A stretch of 64,000 nt of DNA from Epiperipatus broadwayi (Eukaryota > Onychophora > Udeonychophora > Euonychophora > Peripatidae): contig JAQFVV010012422.1 in assembly GCA_028023455.1 (NCBI GenBank), forward strand, positions 8,964,337 through 9,028,336. Reading direction: 5' to 3'. Positions 62,301 through 63,374 of the stretch are shown piece after piece. The notes under the pieces were generated by a model, which was not told the DNA's origin, made no database searches, and saw only the letters and a list, made by a program, of their open reading frames with translations. Numbering within the stretch: position 1 is the first letter of the stretch; each line of letters starts with the position of its first letter. The position numbers were made by a program, and so were the translations under genes.

Positions 62301-62814
62301 TGCTGAATACATATCTGAAGTATTAAAATGAAAAGAATTGTCTGAACTCTGTCCTGTGTATGATTTGTCCATGTTAAATTGCAATTTATATTTGCTAGTG
62401 TATTTAATTAAGATGTTTATCAAGGCTAGGATTTGTTTTTTAGACCTCAGAAAAACTGAAATGTCCATGTTCAGCCCTAGTAGATAAAATCCTTTTCAGT
62501 GCTTCTGAATAAAAGGATCTATGTAAACAATGAAAAATGGGTATTTGAAGGGGGGCATGAATTATTGAATAATGAGGATTAAAAGCAGTTGAATTACTTT
62601 CATTAAGAGTTAAGTTTTTTTTTAAGTAATCAATTATATATTTGATATATATTTTTAAAATCTTTTAAATTTCAGATTTTTATTCAATCCGTTGAAATGG
62701 TTGAAGTGTCAATGGTCAATGTTCGTTACCTGACTAATGTTCCTAAAGAAAAACCAATTATCATGACAGTTATGCTTAAAGGAAAGAGTTCTGAAAAAAT
62801 GAATAATGTTCAAG
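1294..62814 (+). CDS. NUP210: NUP210 (gp210) nuclear pore membrane glycoprotein, internal part, 12 exons, both ends outside window
   Basis: Joined exons: 1294-1356, 4319-4495, 12128-12208, 14101-14232, 17339-17491, 26771-26862, 39308-39476, 39551-39723, 42371-42455, 44859-44991, 51391-51524, 62676-62814. Together they give 1,531 nt, 510 codons plus one base. Every intron starts GT and ends AG, and the reading frame is kept throughout: introns 6 and 8 are phase 2, intron 10 and the one after exon 12 are phase 1, the rest phase 0. The product aligns with vertebrate NUP210, as recalled, from about residue 1,080 to 1,590 with nearly constant spacing. In the family this is lumenal sequence of a single-pass pore-membrane protein that anchors the nuclear pore complex in the nuclear envelope. 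Four N-glycosylation sequons are visible (KNIT, VNQT, DNGT, YNVS). The C-terminal membrane segment is not in the window. I see no premature stop, so the host gene looks intact. Confidence 0.95.
1790..3712 (+). pseudogene. LINE reverse transcriptase relic, RTE-like, 3' part
   Basis: The frames are broken but the order is right. Around 2430-2520 there is VRILNLENAFDNINWIMLLE, which resembles the RT 'VDLEKAFD' block; 2700-2912 repeats a similar block (VDLEIAFRIIWDKHM...SIERGIKQGH, the 'GVKQG' motif). At 3299-3520 there is CGCEMWTMTKRIRKKI, then RNWIGHLLKE, the 'YGCEMWT' and 'NWIGHILR' blocks typical of the C-terminal part of these LINEs. The copy ends near 3712 with a TTGATTGACTGAAATAATAAAT tail. 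A (TG)n run at 2288-2310 interrupts it. Two RT-like blocks in series suggest two overlapping insertions or a rearrangement. Confidence 0.6.
2288..2310. repeat. (TG)n microsatellite
   Basis: About eleven TG units lie inside the LINE relic. Confidence 0.9.
3713..4160 (+). pseudogene. Second LINE reverse transcriptase fragment
   Basis: TDDMALFAKNKDGFIGLN matches the RT palm motif (Y/A-DD-ALLAKN-DGL). It is followed by MRINATKTK and EQVVFKYL, the usual order (xLNxxKTK, then VxxFKYLG). The palm block lies downstream of the LINE C-terminal block at 3299-3520, so it comes from another copy or a rearranged one. Confidence 0.5.
4319..4495 (+). CDS. NUP210: NUP210 exon 2 of window (rest of the BIG2-like domain)
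   Basis: The 59 codons begin VMCTGGPHPGSNIEFNI and end at KVINSQ. They match human VTSEGGPQPQSNILFSI through KVVIISQ at the same spacing. The acceptor is ATAATAG|GTG and the donor CAG|GTAAAT. Reading on past the donor quickly meets a stop. The core of the immunoglobulin-like fold (GGPHPGSN, then GLIEAFRLGQTTL) is kept. Confidence 0.95.
4496..4983. other. Start of NUP210 intron 2, nothing recognised
   Basis: AT-rich sequence with no motif I can name, up to the TSD-like ATAT at 4980-4983. Confidence 0.5.
4984..7222. mobile_element. 2.24-kb TG...CA element flanked by ATAT, solo-LTR candidate
   Basis: The element starts TGTAACGATC and ends GCTCGTTACA, so its ends form an 8-bp inverted repeat with TG/CA termini. 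ATAT sits directly on both sides (4980-4983 and 7223-7226). These are the hallmarks of a Ty3/Gypsy-type LTR with a 4-bp target duplication. A TATATAAA box near 6051 and several AATAAA hexamers would suit an LTR promoter and polyadenylation region. No gag or pol frame and no second LTR is present, hence solo LTR. The flank is itself AT-rich, so ATAT could match by chance. A TIR DNA transposon is the alternative. An A16/T14 run lies at 5085-5114. Confidence 0.5.
5085..5114. repeat. A16-T14 homopolymer palindrome
   Basis: Sixteen A residues are followed directly by fourteen T residues near the left end of the LTR-like element. Confidence 0.9.
7227..7810. other. Intron 2 segment with (ATT)n microsatellite
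   Basis: Between the LTR-like element and the MITE. It holds an ATT repeat at about 7382-7416 and otherwise nothing recognised. Confidence 0.6.
7382..7416. repeat. (ATT)n microsatellite
   Basis: About eleven to twelve uninterrupted ATT units. Confidence 0.9.
7811..8111. mobile_element. MITE, family A copy 1 (long terminal inverted repeats)
   Basis: Left arm ATTACATTCAAATATCAGCC is mirrored at the right end (8061-8111). The arms run about 50 bp. The inner part (CCAGTACTTCAGATTTGCTC, ATATCTTGTATTGG) is shared with a second copy at 45918-46150. This copy has an extra segment of about 70 bp after the left arm and diverged arms, so it is the older one. It has no coding capacity. Confidence 0.8.
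8112..11215. other. Intron 2 middle, no element firmly recognised
   Basis: About 3 kb without a supportable gene. On the minus strand around 10700-10740 a KTVFGDFNVAFAG-like reading hints at a LINE endonuclease block, but the neighbourhood is too decayed to call. A G7 run lies near 8297. Confidence 0.4.
11216..11350. mobile_element. Small foldback made of hammerhead-element termini
   Basis: CATACAGTAGTACCATCCAG...TGCAAGCCA and TGGTTTGCACTGGGTGGCTC...TACTGTATGG form an inverted repeat of about 30 bp with a 6-base centre. The arm matches the end of the hammerhead elements at 35044-36059 (TACAGTAGAGCCATTCAGTT). TTATGCTTACACAA to the left also matches that element. It looks like two truncated ends joined head to head. 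Confidence 0.6.
12128..12208 (+). CDS. NUP210: NUP210 exon 3 of window
   Basis: The 27 codons read DEVNVYVVMLTGIRIYAP, then LTRMLTGTE. Human has DLVQVEV...VRIRAPIMRMRTGTQ here. The acceptor is TACTTAG|GAT and the donor GAG|GTATAG, phase 0 on both sides. The RM-TGT motif is the strongest anchor. Confidence 0.92.
12209..14100. other. NUP210 intron 3, nothing recognised
   Basis: AT-rich intron. The only notable feature is an uninterrupted run of twelve G at 12530-12541. Confidence 0.6.
14101..14232 (+). CDS. NUP210: NUP210 exon 4 of window
   Basis: The 44 codons begin MMVYVLGLSEFTNPFAFG and continue SAVPPLHFRWSINNKEIATL. Human has [29 protein letters not shown]. The acceptor is TTGTCAG|ATG and the donor ATG|GTAAGT, a near-consensus 5' splice site. 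The NPF-FG-AVP-L-F-WS pattern is diagnostic of the gp210 family. Confidence 0.96.
14233..16271. other. NUP210 intron 4, left part, nothing recognised
   Basis: Very AT-rich, with no reading frame, TIR or tandem repeat I can support. A GCGCCATCT motif occurs near 16228. Confidence 0.5.
16272..16622 (-). mobile_element. Mariner deletion derivative, copy 1, with transposase N-terminus relic
   Basis: The ends form an inverted repeat (left TTTAGCCATTCACTACAAAA, right the complement of TAGCTATTCACCACAAAAAA). On the minus strand, about 16350-16540, broken frames give TNIKFLNYSKTVTETFKMIH, then TVYD, EAVS and FEWFARFHEDKREKLK. This matches the N-terminal helix-turn-helix of mariner transposases (xxNIKFCxKLGKTxTETFxMI...CFEWFARFKEGRE). 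Stops are present and the catalytic DD34D part is missing, so it is non-autonomous. A second copy of the same family is at 47509-47848. Confidence 0.7.
16623..17338. other. NUP210 intron 4, right part, nothing recognised
   Basis: AT-rich up to the exon 5 acceptor; no element seen. Confidence 0.5.
17339..17491 (+). CDS. NUP210: NUP210 exon 5 of window
   Basis: The 51 codons begin SGIVQSSESNFATRLEAKRE and end NEVQIQ. Human has SQYNFAMNVLGRVKG...SDEIQVQ. Two nearby AGs could be the acceptor. Only cutting after TTTAAAG (exon from 17339) keeps the frame; starting two bases later runs into a stop. The donor is CAG|GTAATT. Confidence 0.93.
17492..18239. other. Start of NUP210 intron 5, nothing recognised
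   Basis: AT-rich, with no motif called. Confidence 0.5.
18240..20560 (+). pseudogene. Tx1/L1-like LINE reverse transcriptase relic
   Basis: Around 18700-18760 there is LFLKKD and LRPISMTPLL, the 'RPIS' block. Near 18950-18990 there is AVLLDIQVAFDSV. At 19125-19240 there is ISIPQGSPLSTLLF ('GxPQGxPLS'). At 19245-19375 there is CLAYVDEVVILLPSTDCLLM then YQLIFNWKSM, the palm 'YADDV' block with DD changed to DE and the 'xxNWxKS' block. INYFLPIILPTKINSL and GFLWRKK follow near 19580-19665, then CQMCNGEGETLQHFL near 20190-20230, a zinc-binding CxxC...H pattern of L1/Tx1 C-termini. The block order and NWxKS favour Tx1/L1. Many stops and frameshifts make it dead. Confidence 0.7.
19676..19759. repeat. 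42-bp tandem duplication inside the LINE
   Basis: Two direct copies (19676-19717 and 19718-19759) differ at a single base. Each holds GGTAGGCATGCATACC, itself nearly palindromic. The unit is 14 codons long, so the frame is kept. Confidence 0.92.
20561..21288. other. LINE 3' flank and spacer
   Basis: T-runs at about 20588-20597 and 20680-20694 may belong to the 3' untranslated part of the Tx1-like LINE. Nothing else is recognised. Confidence 0.4.
21297..22287. mobile_element. hAT-like non-autonomous DNA transposon, 991 bp
   Basis: It starts CAGGGGTGGGGAACTTTTTC and ends with the imperfect complement (...GTTTCCCACTTCTA). The 8-bp direct repeat ATCTAGAA lies exactly outside both ends (21289-21296 and 22288-22295). 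An 8-bp target duplication and CAGGGGTGG-type ends are the signature of hAT elements. No transposase frame survives. A second terminus-like motif (TTAGGGATGGGCAACCTTTT) near 21408 may be an internal subterminal repeat or a nested end. Confidence 0.82.
22296..24025. other. Intron 5 segment with a 59-bp duplication, otherwise unassigned
   Basis: It contains the perfect 59-bp duplication. A minus-strand reading near 23480-23540 gives SDLLPSDVWQIIYKLL, which vaguely resembles a retroelement protein, but I cannot place it. Confidence 0.4.
23022..23139. repeat. Perfect 2 x 59-bp tandem duplication
   Basis: 23022-23080 and 23081-23139 are identical (start TGAATTAATATAGTAGATGT). Zero divergence points to a recent duplication. 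Confidence 0.97.
24149..24190 (-). ncRNA. Hammerhead ribozyme, type I, short helix III (element 1, minus arm)
   Basis: Reading the minus strand: TCCTCA (helix I), CTGACGA core, A, GGC-CACAA-GCC (helix II and loop), A, GAA core, AC-TA-GT (2-bp helix III), C (cleavage site), TGGGGA (helix I, six pairs with one G-U). All core bases needed by the hammerhead consensus (CUGANGA, GAAA, UH) are present. The A/A opposition at the base of helix II is non-canonical but conserved in all copies here. Confidence 0.7.
24860..24901 (+). ncRNA. Hammerhead ribozyme, type I, short helix III (element 1, plus arm)
   Basis: TCCTCA at 24860-24865 pairs with TGGGGA at 24896-24901. The core CTGACGA is 24866-24872, helix II is 24874-24876 with 24882-24884, GAA is 24886-24888, helix III is AC (24889-24890) with GT (24893-24894), and the predicted cleavage is after C24895. 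It has the same core as the minus-arm copy, with loop AA instead of TA in helix III. Ribozymes with such minimal helix III are known from Penelope-like elements and metazoan retrozymes, where they are thought to act as dimers. Confidence 0.7.
25080..26770. other. End of NUP210 intron 5, nothing firmly recognised
   Basis: A sequence of about 28 bp (TGTAAATTTATTGAAAGCAG and following) near 25105 recurs near 25543, as two diverged direct copies. No element boundaries are visible. Confidence 0.4.
26771..26862 (+). CDS. NUP210: NUP210 exon 6 of window
   Basis: The 30 codons plus two bases read IFEKLNVISPHIIGSQLLIT and continue to KLRTNR. Human has [20 protein letters not shown]...KLQTNR. The acceptor is TTTTAG|ATA and the donor AATAG|GTAAAA. 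The last codon is split (AG plus A from the next exon gives Arg of TNRDG). Confidence 0.93.
26863..27308. other. Start of NUP210 intron 6, nothing recognised
   Basis: AT-rich, with T-runs; no element. Confidence 0.5.
27313..27496. mobile_element. TTAA-flanked MITE, 184 bp
   Basis: ATCACCCCGCATGGT at the left is mirrored by ACCATGTGGAGTGAT at the right (15-bp TIR, two mismatches). TTAA stands directly outside both ends (27309-27312 and 27497-27500). Inside are two direct copies of a ~50-bp unit (GCGGACTTTAATGTATTTAT near 27361, GCAGACTTTAATATATTTAT near 27433). TTAA targets are typical of piggyBac-like elements, but the ends do not start with the usual CCC, so the superfamily is open. Confidence 0.72.
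27501..31650. other. Intron 6 segment, mostly unassigned
   Basis: A 4-kb stretch with no gene I can support. It holds a B-box-like GGGTTCAAATCC-type motif near 29813 (possible SINE relic) and a 2 x 19-bp tandem repeat at 29880-29917. Confidence 0.4.
29880..29917. repeat. 2 x 19-bp tandem repeat
   Basis: AGATAGGTAGATGGCCCTT occurs twice in direct succession, identical. Confidence 0.9.
31681..31763. repeat. Direct repeat pair around a stable hairpin, 5' of Penelope-like element A
   Basis: TTGCACGCACATATAAA occurs at 31681-31697 and 31747-31763. Between them AGATCGG-TTCT-CCGATCT (31710-31727) forms a perfect 7-bp stem, extended by TGAAAC (31702-31707) and GTTTCA (31732-31737) across an asymmetric internal loop. 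It may be the terminal region of the Penelope-like element that follows. Confidence 0.7.
31924..33905 (+). pseudogene. Penelope-like element A: reverse transcriptase plus GIY-YIG endonuclease, broken
   Basis: Order by position: an N-terminal part from about 31937 (GHWEDSDLELKSLVENSL, MKSLVENS ORF to 32309); a decayed middle (32310-32720); the RT palm at 32721-33014 with AMGLPTVAQICNFVIS (the 'AMGxPxxxxxAN' block) and YYRYVDDVFL (catalytic YVDD, intact); the thumb side at 33022-33243 (PLSHKMAGLKFFLFRN); then from about 33560 CRCGSGYIGESRCTLEKKLK, a GIY-YIG nuclease motif (YIGE and R) with RKIKEA carrying the catalytic-type Glu at about 33800. RT followed by GIY-YIG on one protein is the hallmark of Penelope-like retroelements. 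At least four frameshifts or stops separate the pieces. Confidence 0.85.
34020..34549 (+). pseudogene. Penelope-like element B: GIY-YIG endonuclease fragment
   Basis: An open frame from 34088 reads CACPQAGCHAIYYGETKATI, then NTRLAQHLYTYNRAQ, then DRKRKIKEAFYINGN and HAINRKDASKS. CxCxxxGC with IYYGE is the Penelope-type GIY-YIG core with its upstream cysteine knuckle; RLAQH and KIKEA hold the conserved Arg and Glu. The linker (PPNSNRLINNSKEQIDRSFT) lies upstream in another frame, so one frameshift breaks it. There is no RT. It is much more like element C at 57900 than element A just upstream, so it is a separate insertion of another family. Confidence 0.82.
34550..35033. other. Spacer between Penelope-like fragment B and hammerhead element 2
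   Basis: AT-rich; probably the 3' tail of the Penelope fragment at its left side. Nothing else recognised. Confidence 0.4.
35210..35251 (-). ncRNA. Decayed hammerhead core (element 2, first minus unit)
   Basis: Minus-strand reading: CTGATGA, A-AGC-CACAA-GCT-A, GAAACCAGCC, TGGGGA. CTGATGA and GAAAC are intact, but the U of the cleavage-site pair (GTC) has become C (GCC). One arm of helix I has a mismatch (TCATCA opposite TGGGGA). It is probably inactive. Confidence 0.5.
35665..35702 (-). ncRNA. Decayed hammerhead core (element 2, second minus unit)
   Basis: Minus-strand reading CTGATGA, AAGTCACAAGCTA, GAAACTATC, TGGGGA. Two bases of helix III are lost, so GAAACTAGTC has become GAAACTATC. It lies about 455 bp from the first minus core, showing that the array was a tandem of ribozyme units. 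Confidence 0.45.
35906..35948 (+). ncRNA. Decayed hammerhead core (element 2, plus arm)
   Basis: TCCTCA then CTGATAT (should be CTGATGA), then GAAACTAGTT and TGGGGA. Helix I and III partners survive, but the catalytic GA is lost, so no activity is expected. Confidence 0.45.
36250..36860 (+). pseudogene. LINE C-terminal relic, plus strand
   Basis: Around 36430-36560: LLFSLVYCILVRCGSHSRN then KKLHLRIIHKILKLG, matching 'VYxAxVLxxLLYGSESW...LxxFHLRCLRxILGI'. Around 36590-36640: IMEWVCGINDNNRLLKKVFY ('LRWVGHVxRMxDxRLPKxxFYG'). Around 36690-36830: NDSIKKYNIDCFYWEINLDR and KAARDKYSYICDL ('KxxLKxxxIDxxxWExxAxDRxxWR'). Several frame changes. This is the end of the same kind of non-LTR element as the minus-strand relic at 38130-38980. 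Confidence 0.6.
36861..38129. other. Intron 6 segment between two LINE relics, unassigned
   Basis: No supportable feature. It may contain untranslated parts of the flanking LINEs. Confidence 0.4.
38130..38980 (-). pseudogene. LINE reverse transcriptase relic, minus strand
   Basis: On the minus strand from about 38930 down: NLYIVFIDLVKAF (RT block 'FVDLxKAFD'), LWYCLKLVGCPPKFIHITQF then LYDEMRENIITDEKYEAFEI ('WxxxxKxGCPxKFIxIxxxxHDGM...'), and ILKGCDLTFSFYDSDF ('GVKQGCVLAPTLFSxxF'). Further on, past many stops, KALENFHLRIMQKANIEKLY resembles 'LxxFHLRCLRxILxI'. The longest open piece is 38658-38864. It is dead. Confidence 0.65.
38981..39307. other. End of NUP210 intron 6, nothing recognised
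   Basis: T-rich approach to the exon 7 acceptor. Confidence 0.5.
39308..39476 (+). CDS. NUP210: NUP210 exon 7 of window
   Basis: One base completes Arg; 56 codons follow, beginning DGVVTVTYKIQDTGSADLSI and ending EEFGVNQTMIILVK. Human has DGAASLSYRVLDG...EPFGANQTIIVAVK. The acceptor is AATTTAG|A and the donor AAA|GTAAGA. The NQT glycosylation site inside the FG-NQT motif is conserved with human. The upstream intron is the longest in the window (12.4 kb), the downstream one the shortest (74 bp). Confidence 0.96.
39477..39550 (+). other. NUP210 mini-intron, 74 bp
   Basis: GTAAGA...GCTAG separates exons 7 and 8. It holds a T-run and a TA repeat. All other introns in the window are about 1.9-12.4 kb, so this one escaped transposon insertion. 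Confidence 0.9.
39551..39723 (+). CDS. NUP210: NUP210 exon 8 of window
   Basis: The 57 codons plus two bases begin VKPVSYLMINSETVIRTTGY and run through PIGLILQLIVSFHDDVGLKF to FRPNR. Human has VSPVSYLRVSM...[20 protein letters not shown]...FATNR. The acceptor is TGCTAG|GTT and the donor CG|GTAAGT. The arginine codon is split across the next intron. Confidence 0.95.
39724..41849. other. NUP210 intron 8, left part, nothing recognised
   Basis: AT-rich; a G-rich patch (GGGGGAAGGGGGGTG) at about 40313-40327 is the only compositional oddity. Confidence 0.5.
41850..42190 (+). pseudogene. LINE C-terminal tail fragment, plus strand
   Basis: Frames broken: AYTVCNKNVVPSLICGSKT ('VYxxxVxPxLxYGxET'), then LRLGRTEMNETDWTDTEVL ('RxxxGxxRRDxIRNxEI'). 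Short and decayed; could be either of two LINE groups with this tail. Confidence 0.4.
42371..42455 (+). CDS. NUP210: NUP210 exon 9 of window
   Basis: One base completes Arg; 28 codons follow, FDLLQVSPHIDNGTFIVRAT through GQTVLK. Human has [20 protein letters not shown]...LTLLR. The acceptor follows a T-run ending TTTTTAG and the donor is AAA|GTAAGT. NGT is a potential glycosylation site, equivalent to NNT in human. Confidence 0.93.
43030..43330 (-). pseudogene. Possible LINE fragment, minus strand
   Basis: The minus reading INIIDLSVADKFLYC...NGYINSEVKSAI resembles the 'IxVxxxxLxxVDKFxYLGSxxSxDGxINxEVxSRI' segment that follows the RT palm in several LINE groups. The YLGS core is lost and frame breaks occur on both sides. 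Low confidence. Confidence 0.33.
44245..44300. repeat. Compound (GT)10(AT)n microsatellite
   Basis: Ten GT units run straight into about eighteen TA units. Frames reading 'VCVCVYIYIYI' across it are not genes. Confidence 0.95.
44859..44991 (+). CDS. NUP210: NUP210 exon 10 of window
   Basis: The 44 codons plus one base begin IWDNNNPNIADFINVVVGDA and end ICFNSALVSHEG. Human has [20 protein letters not shown]...VLCLATVLTSLEG. The acceptor follows a long T-run (TTTTTTAG|ATT); the donor is G|GTATGT, phase 1. Confidence 0.95.
45918..46150. mobile_element. MITE, family A copy 2, perfect 56-bp terminal inverted repeats
   Basis: ATTACATTCGAATATCGGCC begins a 56-bp arm (45918-45973) whose exact complement is 46095-46150, no mismatch. 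TA flanks both sides (45916-45917, 46151-46152), as for Tc1/mariner-type targets. The 121-bp middle matches copy 1 at 7811-8111. No protein encoded. The perfect arms imply recent insertion or gene-conversion-like maintenance. Confidence 0.9.
46274..46344 (-). tRNA. tRNA-Gly(TCC)-like gene, probably pseudogene
   Basis: Minus strand: GCGTTGG acceptor, D arm with AGTGGTTAGCA, anticodon stem-loop GCTGC-CTTCCAA-GCAGC giving anticodon TCC, short 3-base variable region, T arm CCAGG-TTCGCTT-CCTGG, and 3' acceptor TCAACGT plus A. It is very close to animal tRNA-Gly(TCC). Oddities: two G-U pairs in the acceptor, C instead of the near-invariant A at position 58 of the T loop, and a variable loop one base short. 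These make a tRNA pseudogene or a tRNA-derived SINE head more likely than a working gene. Confidence 0.6.
46702..46820. mobile_element. Palindromic mini-element (hairpin with ~52-bp arms)
   Basis: Left arm from ATATAGTTAAAATCTTCATT (46702-46754) and right arm (46769-46820, ending ...GAAGATTTTAACTATAT) are complementary with only a few mismatches around a 14-base loop. No coding. It is probably a minimal MITE; a transcript would be a long hairpin. Confidence 0.75.
47509..47848 (+). mobile_element. Mariner deletion derivative, copy 2, with transposase N-terminus relic
   Basis: TA|GTTTAGCTATTCATCACAGA opens it and the complement of GTTTAGCTATTCTCCACTAC closes it, with TA on the outside (47507-47508, 47849-47850). 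Inside, plus-strand frames give NMEFCFKLGKTAT, IFGMIQTAYGGE and SRFHDGKESIEDQ, matching mariner transposase 'FCFKLGKTATETFEMIxxAYGxEAxS...RFKEGRESxEDD'. The catalytic domain is absent. Same family as 16272-16622, which lies in the opposite orientation. Confidence 0.78.
47851..48689. other. Intron 10 segment, nothing recognised
   Basis: AT-rich, with short AAT and AT repeats. Confidence 0.5.
48690..50200 (-). pseudogene. Possible LINE relic, minus strand
   Basis: Minus readings such as NINDESEKTFDKIITTSKMD (~50060-50000), ENITKNEYTSFIDFRQGF (~49510-49450, cf. 'xxFIDFxQAFD') and NTSNEIYGFHQQNEECC (~48940-48890) suggest a heavily decayed reverse transcriptase. No palm motif is clear. Weak call. 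Confidence 0.35.
50275..50526. mobile_element. Palindromic MITE with ~120-bp arms
   Basis: Left arm from about 50275 and right arm to about 50526 are inverted copies meeting near CAGCTG at 50395-50400. The best part, GGAACTCTCAAATCTCAACA and following to ...AAGATAAGGA (50348-50378), is mirrored perfectly at 50419-50449. Outer parts (CGCCTTAAACGTTTGTATAA against the complement of TTATATAAACATTTAGGACA) are diverged. No coding. Confidence 0.8.
50527..51390. other. End of NUP210 intron 10, nothing recognised
   Basis: AT-rich up to the exon 11 acceptor. Confidence 0.5.
51391..51524 (+). CDS. NUP210: NUP210 exon 11 of window
   Basis: Two bases complete Gly; 44 codons follow, HKGHWSTESKSLEIDKDNGI then AVAVGVGAGLISYNV. 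Human has [36 protein letters not shown]. The acceptor is TTAATAG|GAC and the donor GAA|GTAAGT. NVS is a potential N-glycosylation site. Confidence 0.95.
51660..51771 (-). mobile_element. tRNA-derived SINE, minus strand copy
   Basis: Minus strand from 51771: GTCATGTGTGTTGGTTCTAT, then TGGATAGAGTGGATGACTGT (A-box-like), then CTGGGTTCAAATTCCC (B-box, consensus GGTTCRANNCC). A and B boxes at tRNA spacing define a tRNA-derived SINE head. The downstream body is AT-rich. Confidence 0.65.
51869..51945 (+). mobile_element. tRNA-derived SINE, plus strand copy, head-to-head with the previous
   Basis: GTCATGTGTATTGATTATAT, TGGATAGAGTGGATGACTAT, then CTGGATCAAATCTC: the same head as the copy at 51660-51771, about 85% identical, with a mutated B box. 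The pair forms an inverted repeat of about 63 bp around a ~97-bp spacer. Confidence 0.6.
52140..54600. other. Less AT-rich island without ORFs, origin unknown
   Basis: Compared with the surrounding intron this 2.4 kb has fewer homopolymers and more G/C. It contains GCCAGGGCGCCAAATTGCAA near 52428, CACCTCCAAGGTGATCTTGG near 52884, and GGTGGGGACTCGTCCACCC near 54450, part of which resembles a tRNA-Pro-type primer-binding site (TGGGGxCTCGTCC). It could be a diverged LTR-retroelement end. No LTR pair, gag or pol is visible, and no element ends were found. Confidence 0.35.
54831..54972. repeat. 71-bp tandem repeat, two copies plus partials
   Basis: GGCACATACAGAATGATTTA (54831) and GGCACATACAAAATGACTTG (54902) open two 71-bp units, both with TCTACCCCTAAAT. 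A third start (AGCACATAC) is at 54973, and a partial unit precedes the first. Confidence 0.85.
54973..57889. other. Intron 11 segment, mostly unassigned
   Basis: Long T and A runs (for example 55557-55582), a B-box-like GGGTTCAAATCTAG at about 56688, and a small hairpin GCCTTGG...CCAAGGGC near 56801-56820. No gene. Confidence 0.4.
57890..58456 (+). pseudogene. Penelope-like element C: GIY-YIG endonuclease fragment with duplicated core
   Basis: IPKVAQHLVKNLSNEFKTGF and KTLPNTNRMNN give the RT-to-nuclease linker. Then QVVYKITCPQAGCKAIYYGE carries the cysteine knuckle and GIY-YIG core, followed in frame by a second copy, ITWPQAGCKATYYGE. After a one-base frame change: TVNSRVAQHLYMYNRVVN, then DTKRKIKEAYFIANNPNAII (conserved Arg and Glu). 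The upstream RT is missing. Most similar to fragment B at 34020-34549, including the 3' flank, so same family. Confidence 0.83.
58083..58208 (+). repeat. 63-bp in-frame tandem duplication of the GIY-YIG core
   Basis: 58083-58145 and 58146-58208, with three base differences. The unit is exactly 21 codons and covers the cysteine knuckle and the YYGE motif. In the second copy the first Cys is Trp. Confidence 0.93.
58457..62675. other. Intron 11, right part, unassigned
   Basis: About 58457-58560 is the tail of Penelope fragment C. The remaining 4 kb is AT-rich. A more complex stretch at about 61500-62560 has no motif I recognise on either strand. Confidence 0.4.
62676..62814 (+). CDS. NUP210: NUP210 exon 12 of window
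   Basis: The 46 codons plus one base begin IFIQSVEMVEVSMVNVRYLT. They correspond to human [20 protein letters not shown] and following. Similarity is weaker than in the other exons, but the position, frame and splice sites (TTTCAG|ATT, G|GTTTGT) fit. The next exon must lie beyond 64000. Confidence 0.82.
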
Positions 62815-63020
62815 GTTTGTAGTATTTTTTATAACAATTCAGGTTGAATATATATGTGTGTGTATATATAAATATACATATGTATAATGAATCAGTAATT
62901 AGTCTCCGTTTATCATTTGTAGAATAAAATGTAATCTTTATTGTCTCACAAATCATTAAGCATAAAAAGCTCATACTGATGCAACACTATTAATCAAGCA
63001 ATTTTGTAGTCTTCCTGGAT

Positions 63021-63067
63021 TAGTAATTTTATTAAACAGGCAAAACTCTCCATACAGTAGTAATTTT
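63021..63067. mobile_element. 27-bp micro-insertion of a hammerhead-element end, with 10-bp target duplication
   Basis: TAGTAATTTT occurs at 63021-63030 and 63058-63067. Between them are 27 bases containing CAGGCAAAACTCTCCATACA, which is the terminus seen in the hammerhead elements (TTAAAACAGGCAAACCTC at 24038; GGCAAAACTCTCTGTACAGT at 35559). It looks like a severely truncated insertion. Confidence 0.65.
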
Positions 63068-63275
63068 GTTGGATTAAGAGAAGATAATAATCATTAAACA
63101 ATACACTTTTCTCCCTTCATTATAAATTTTCCATGACTTTAAAGTAGAGATTTAAAGATATATTAAATGTACATATTAAATTTCAATCCATTAACAACTT
63201 AGATGTATTAAACATTTGAATATATATATATATTATTGCAGCATTTTTCAGCAATCACAAAAAGTCAGCTTTCGA

Positions 63276-63374
63276 TGTTGTTTAATCATGTTACTAACTC
63301 ACTGATGTTTGAGTTTGAGAGTGGCCTGCGTACTCACTATAACATTGGAGAGTTAATAACATGATTAAACAGCA
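63276..63374. repeat. Imperfect hairpin, 25-bp arms
   Basis: TGTTGTTTAATCATGTTACT...AACTC (63276-63300) is mirrored by 63350-63374 with two mismatches, loop of 49 bases. It could be a small MITE or a hairpin RNA; no flanking duplication is seen. Confidence 0.65.
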
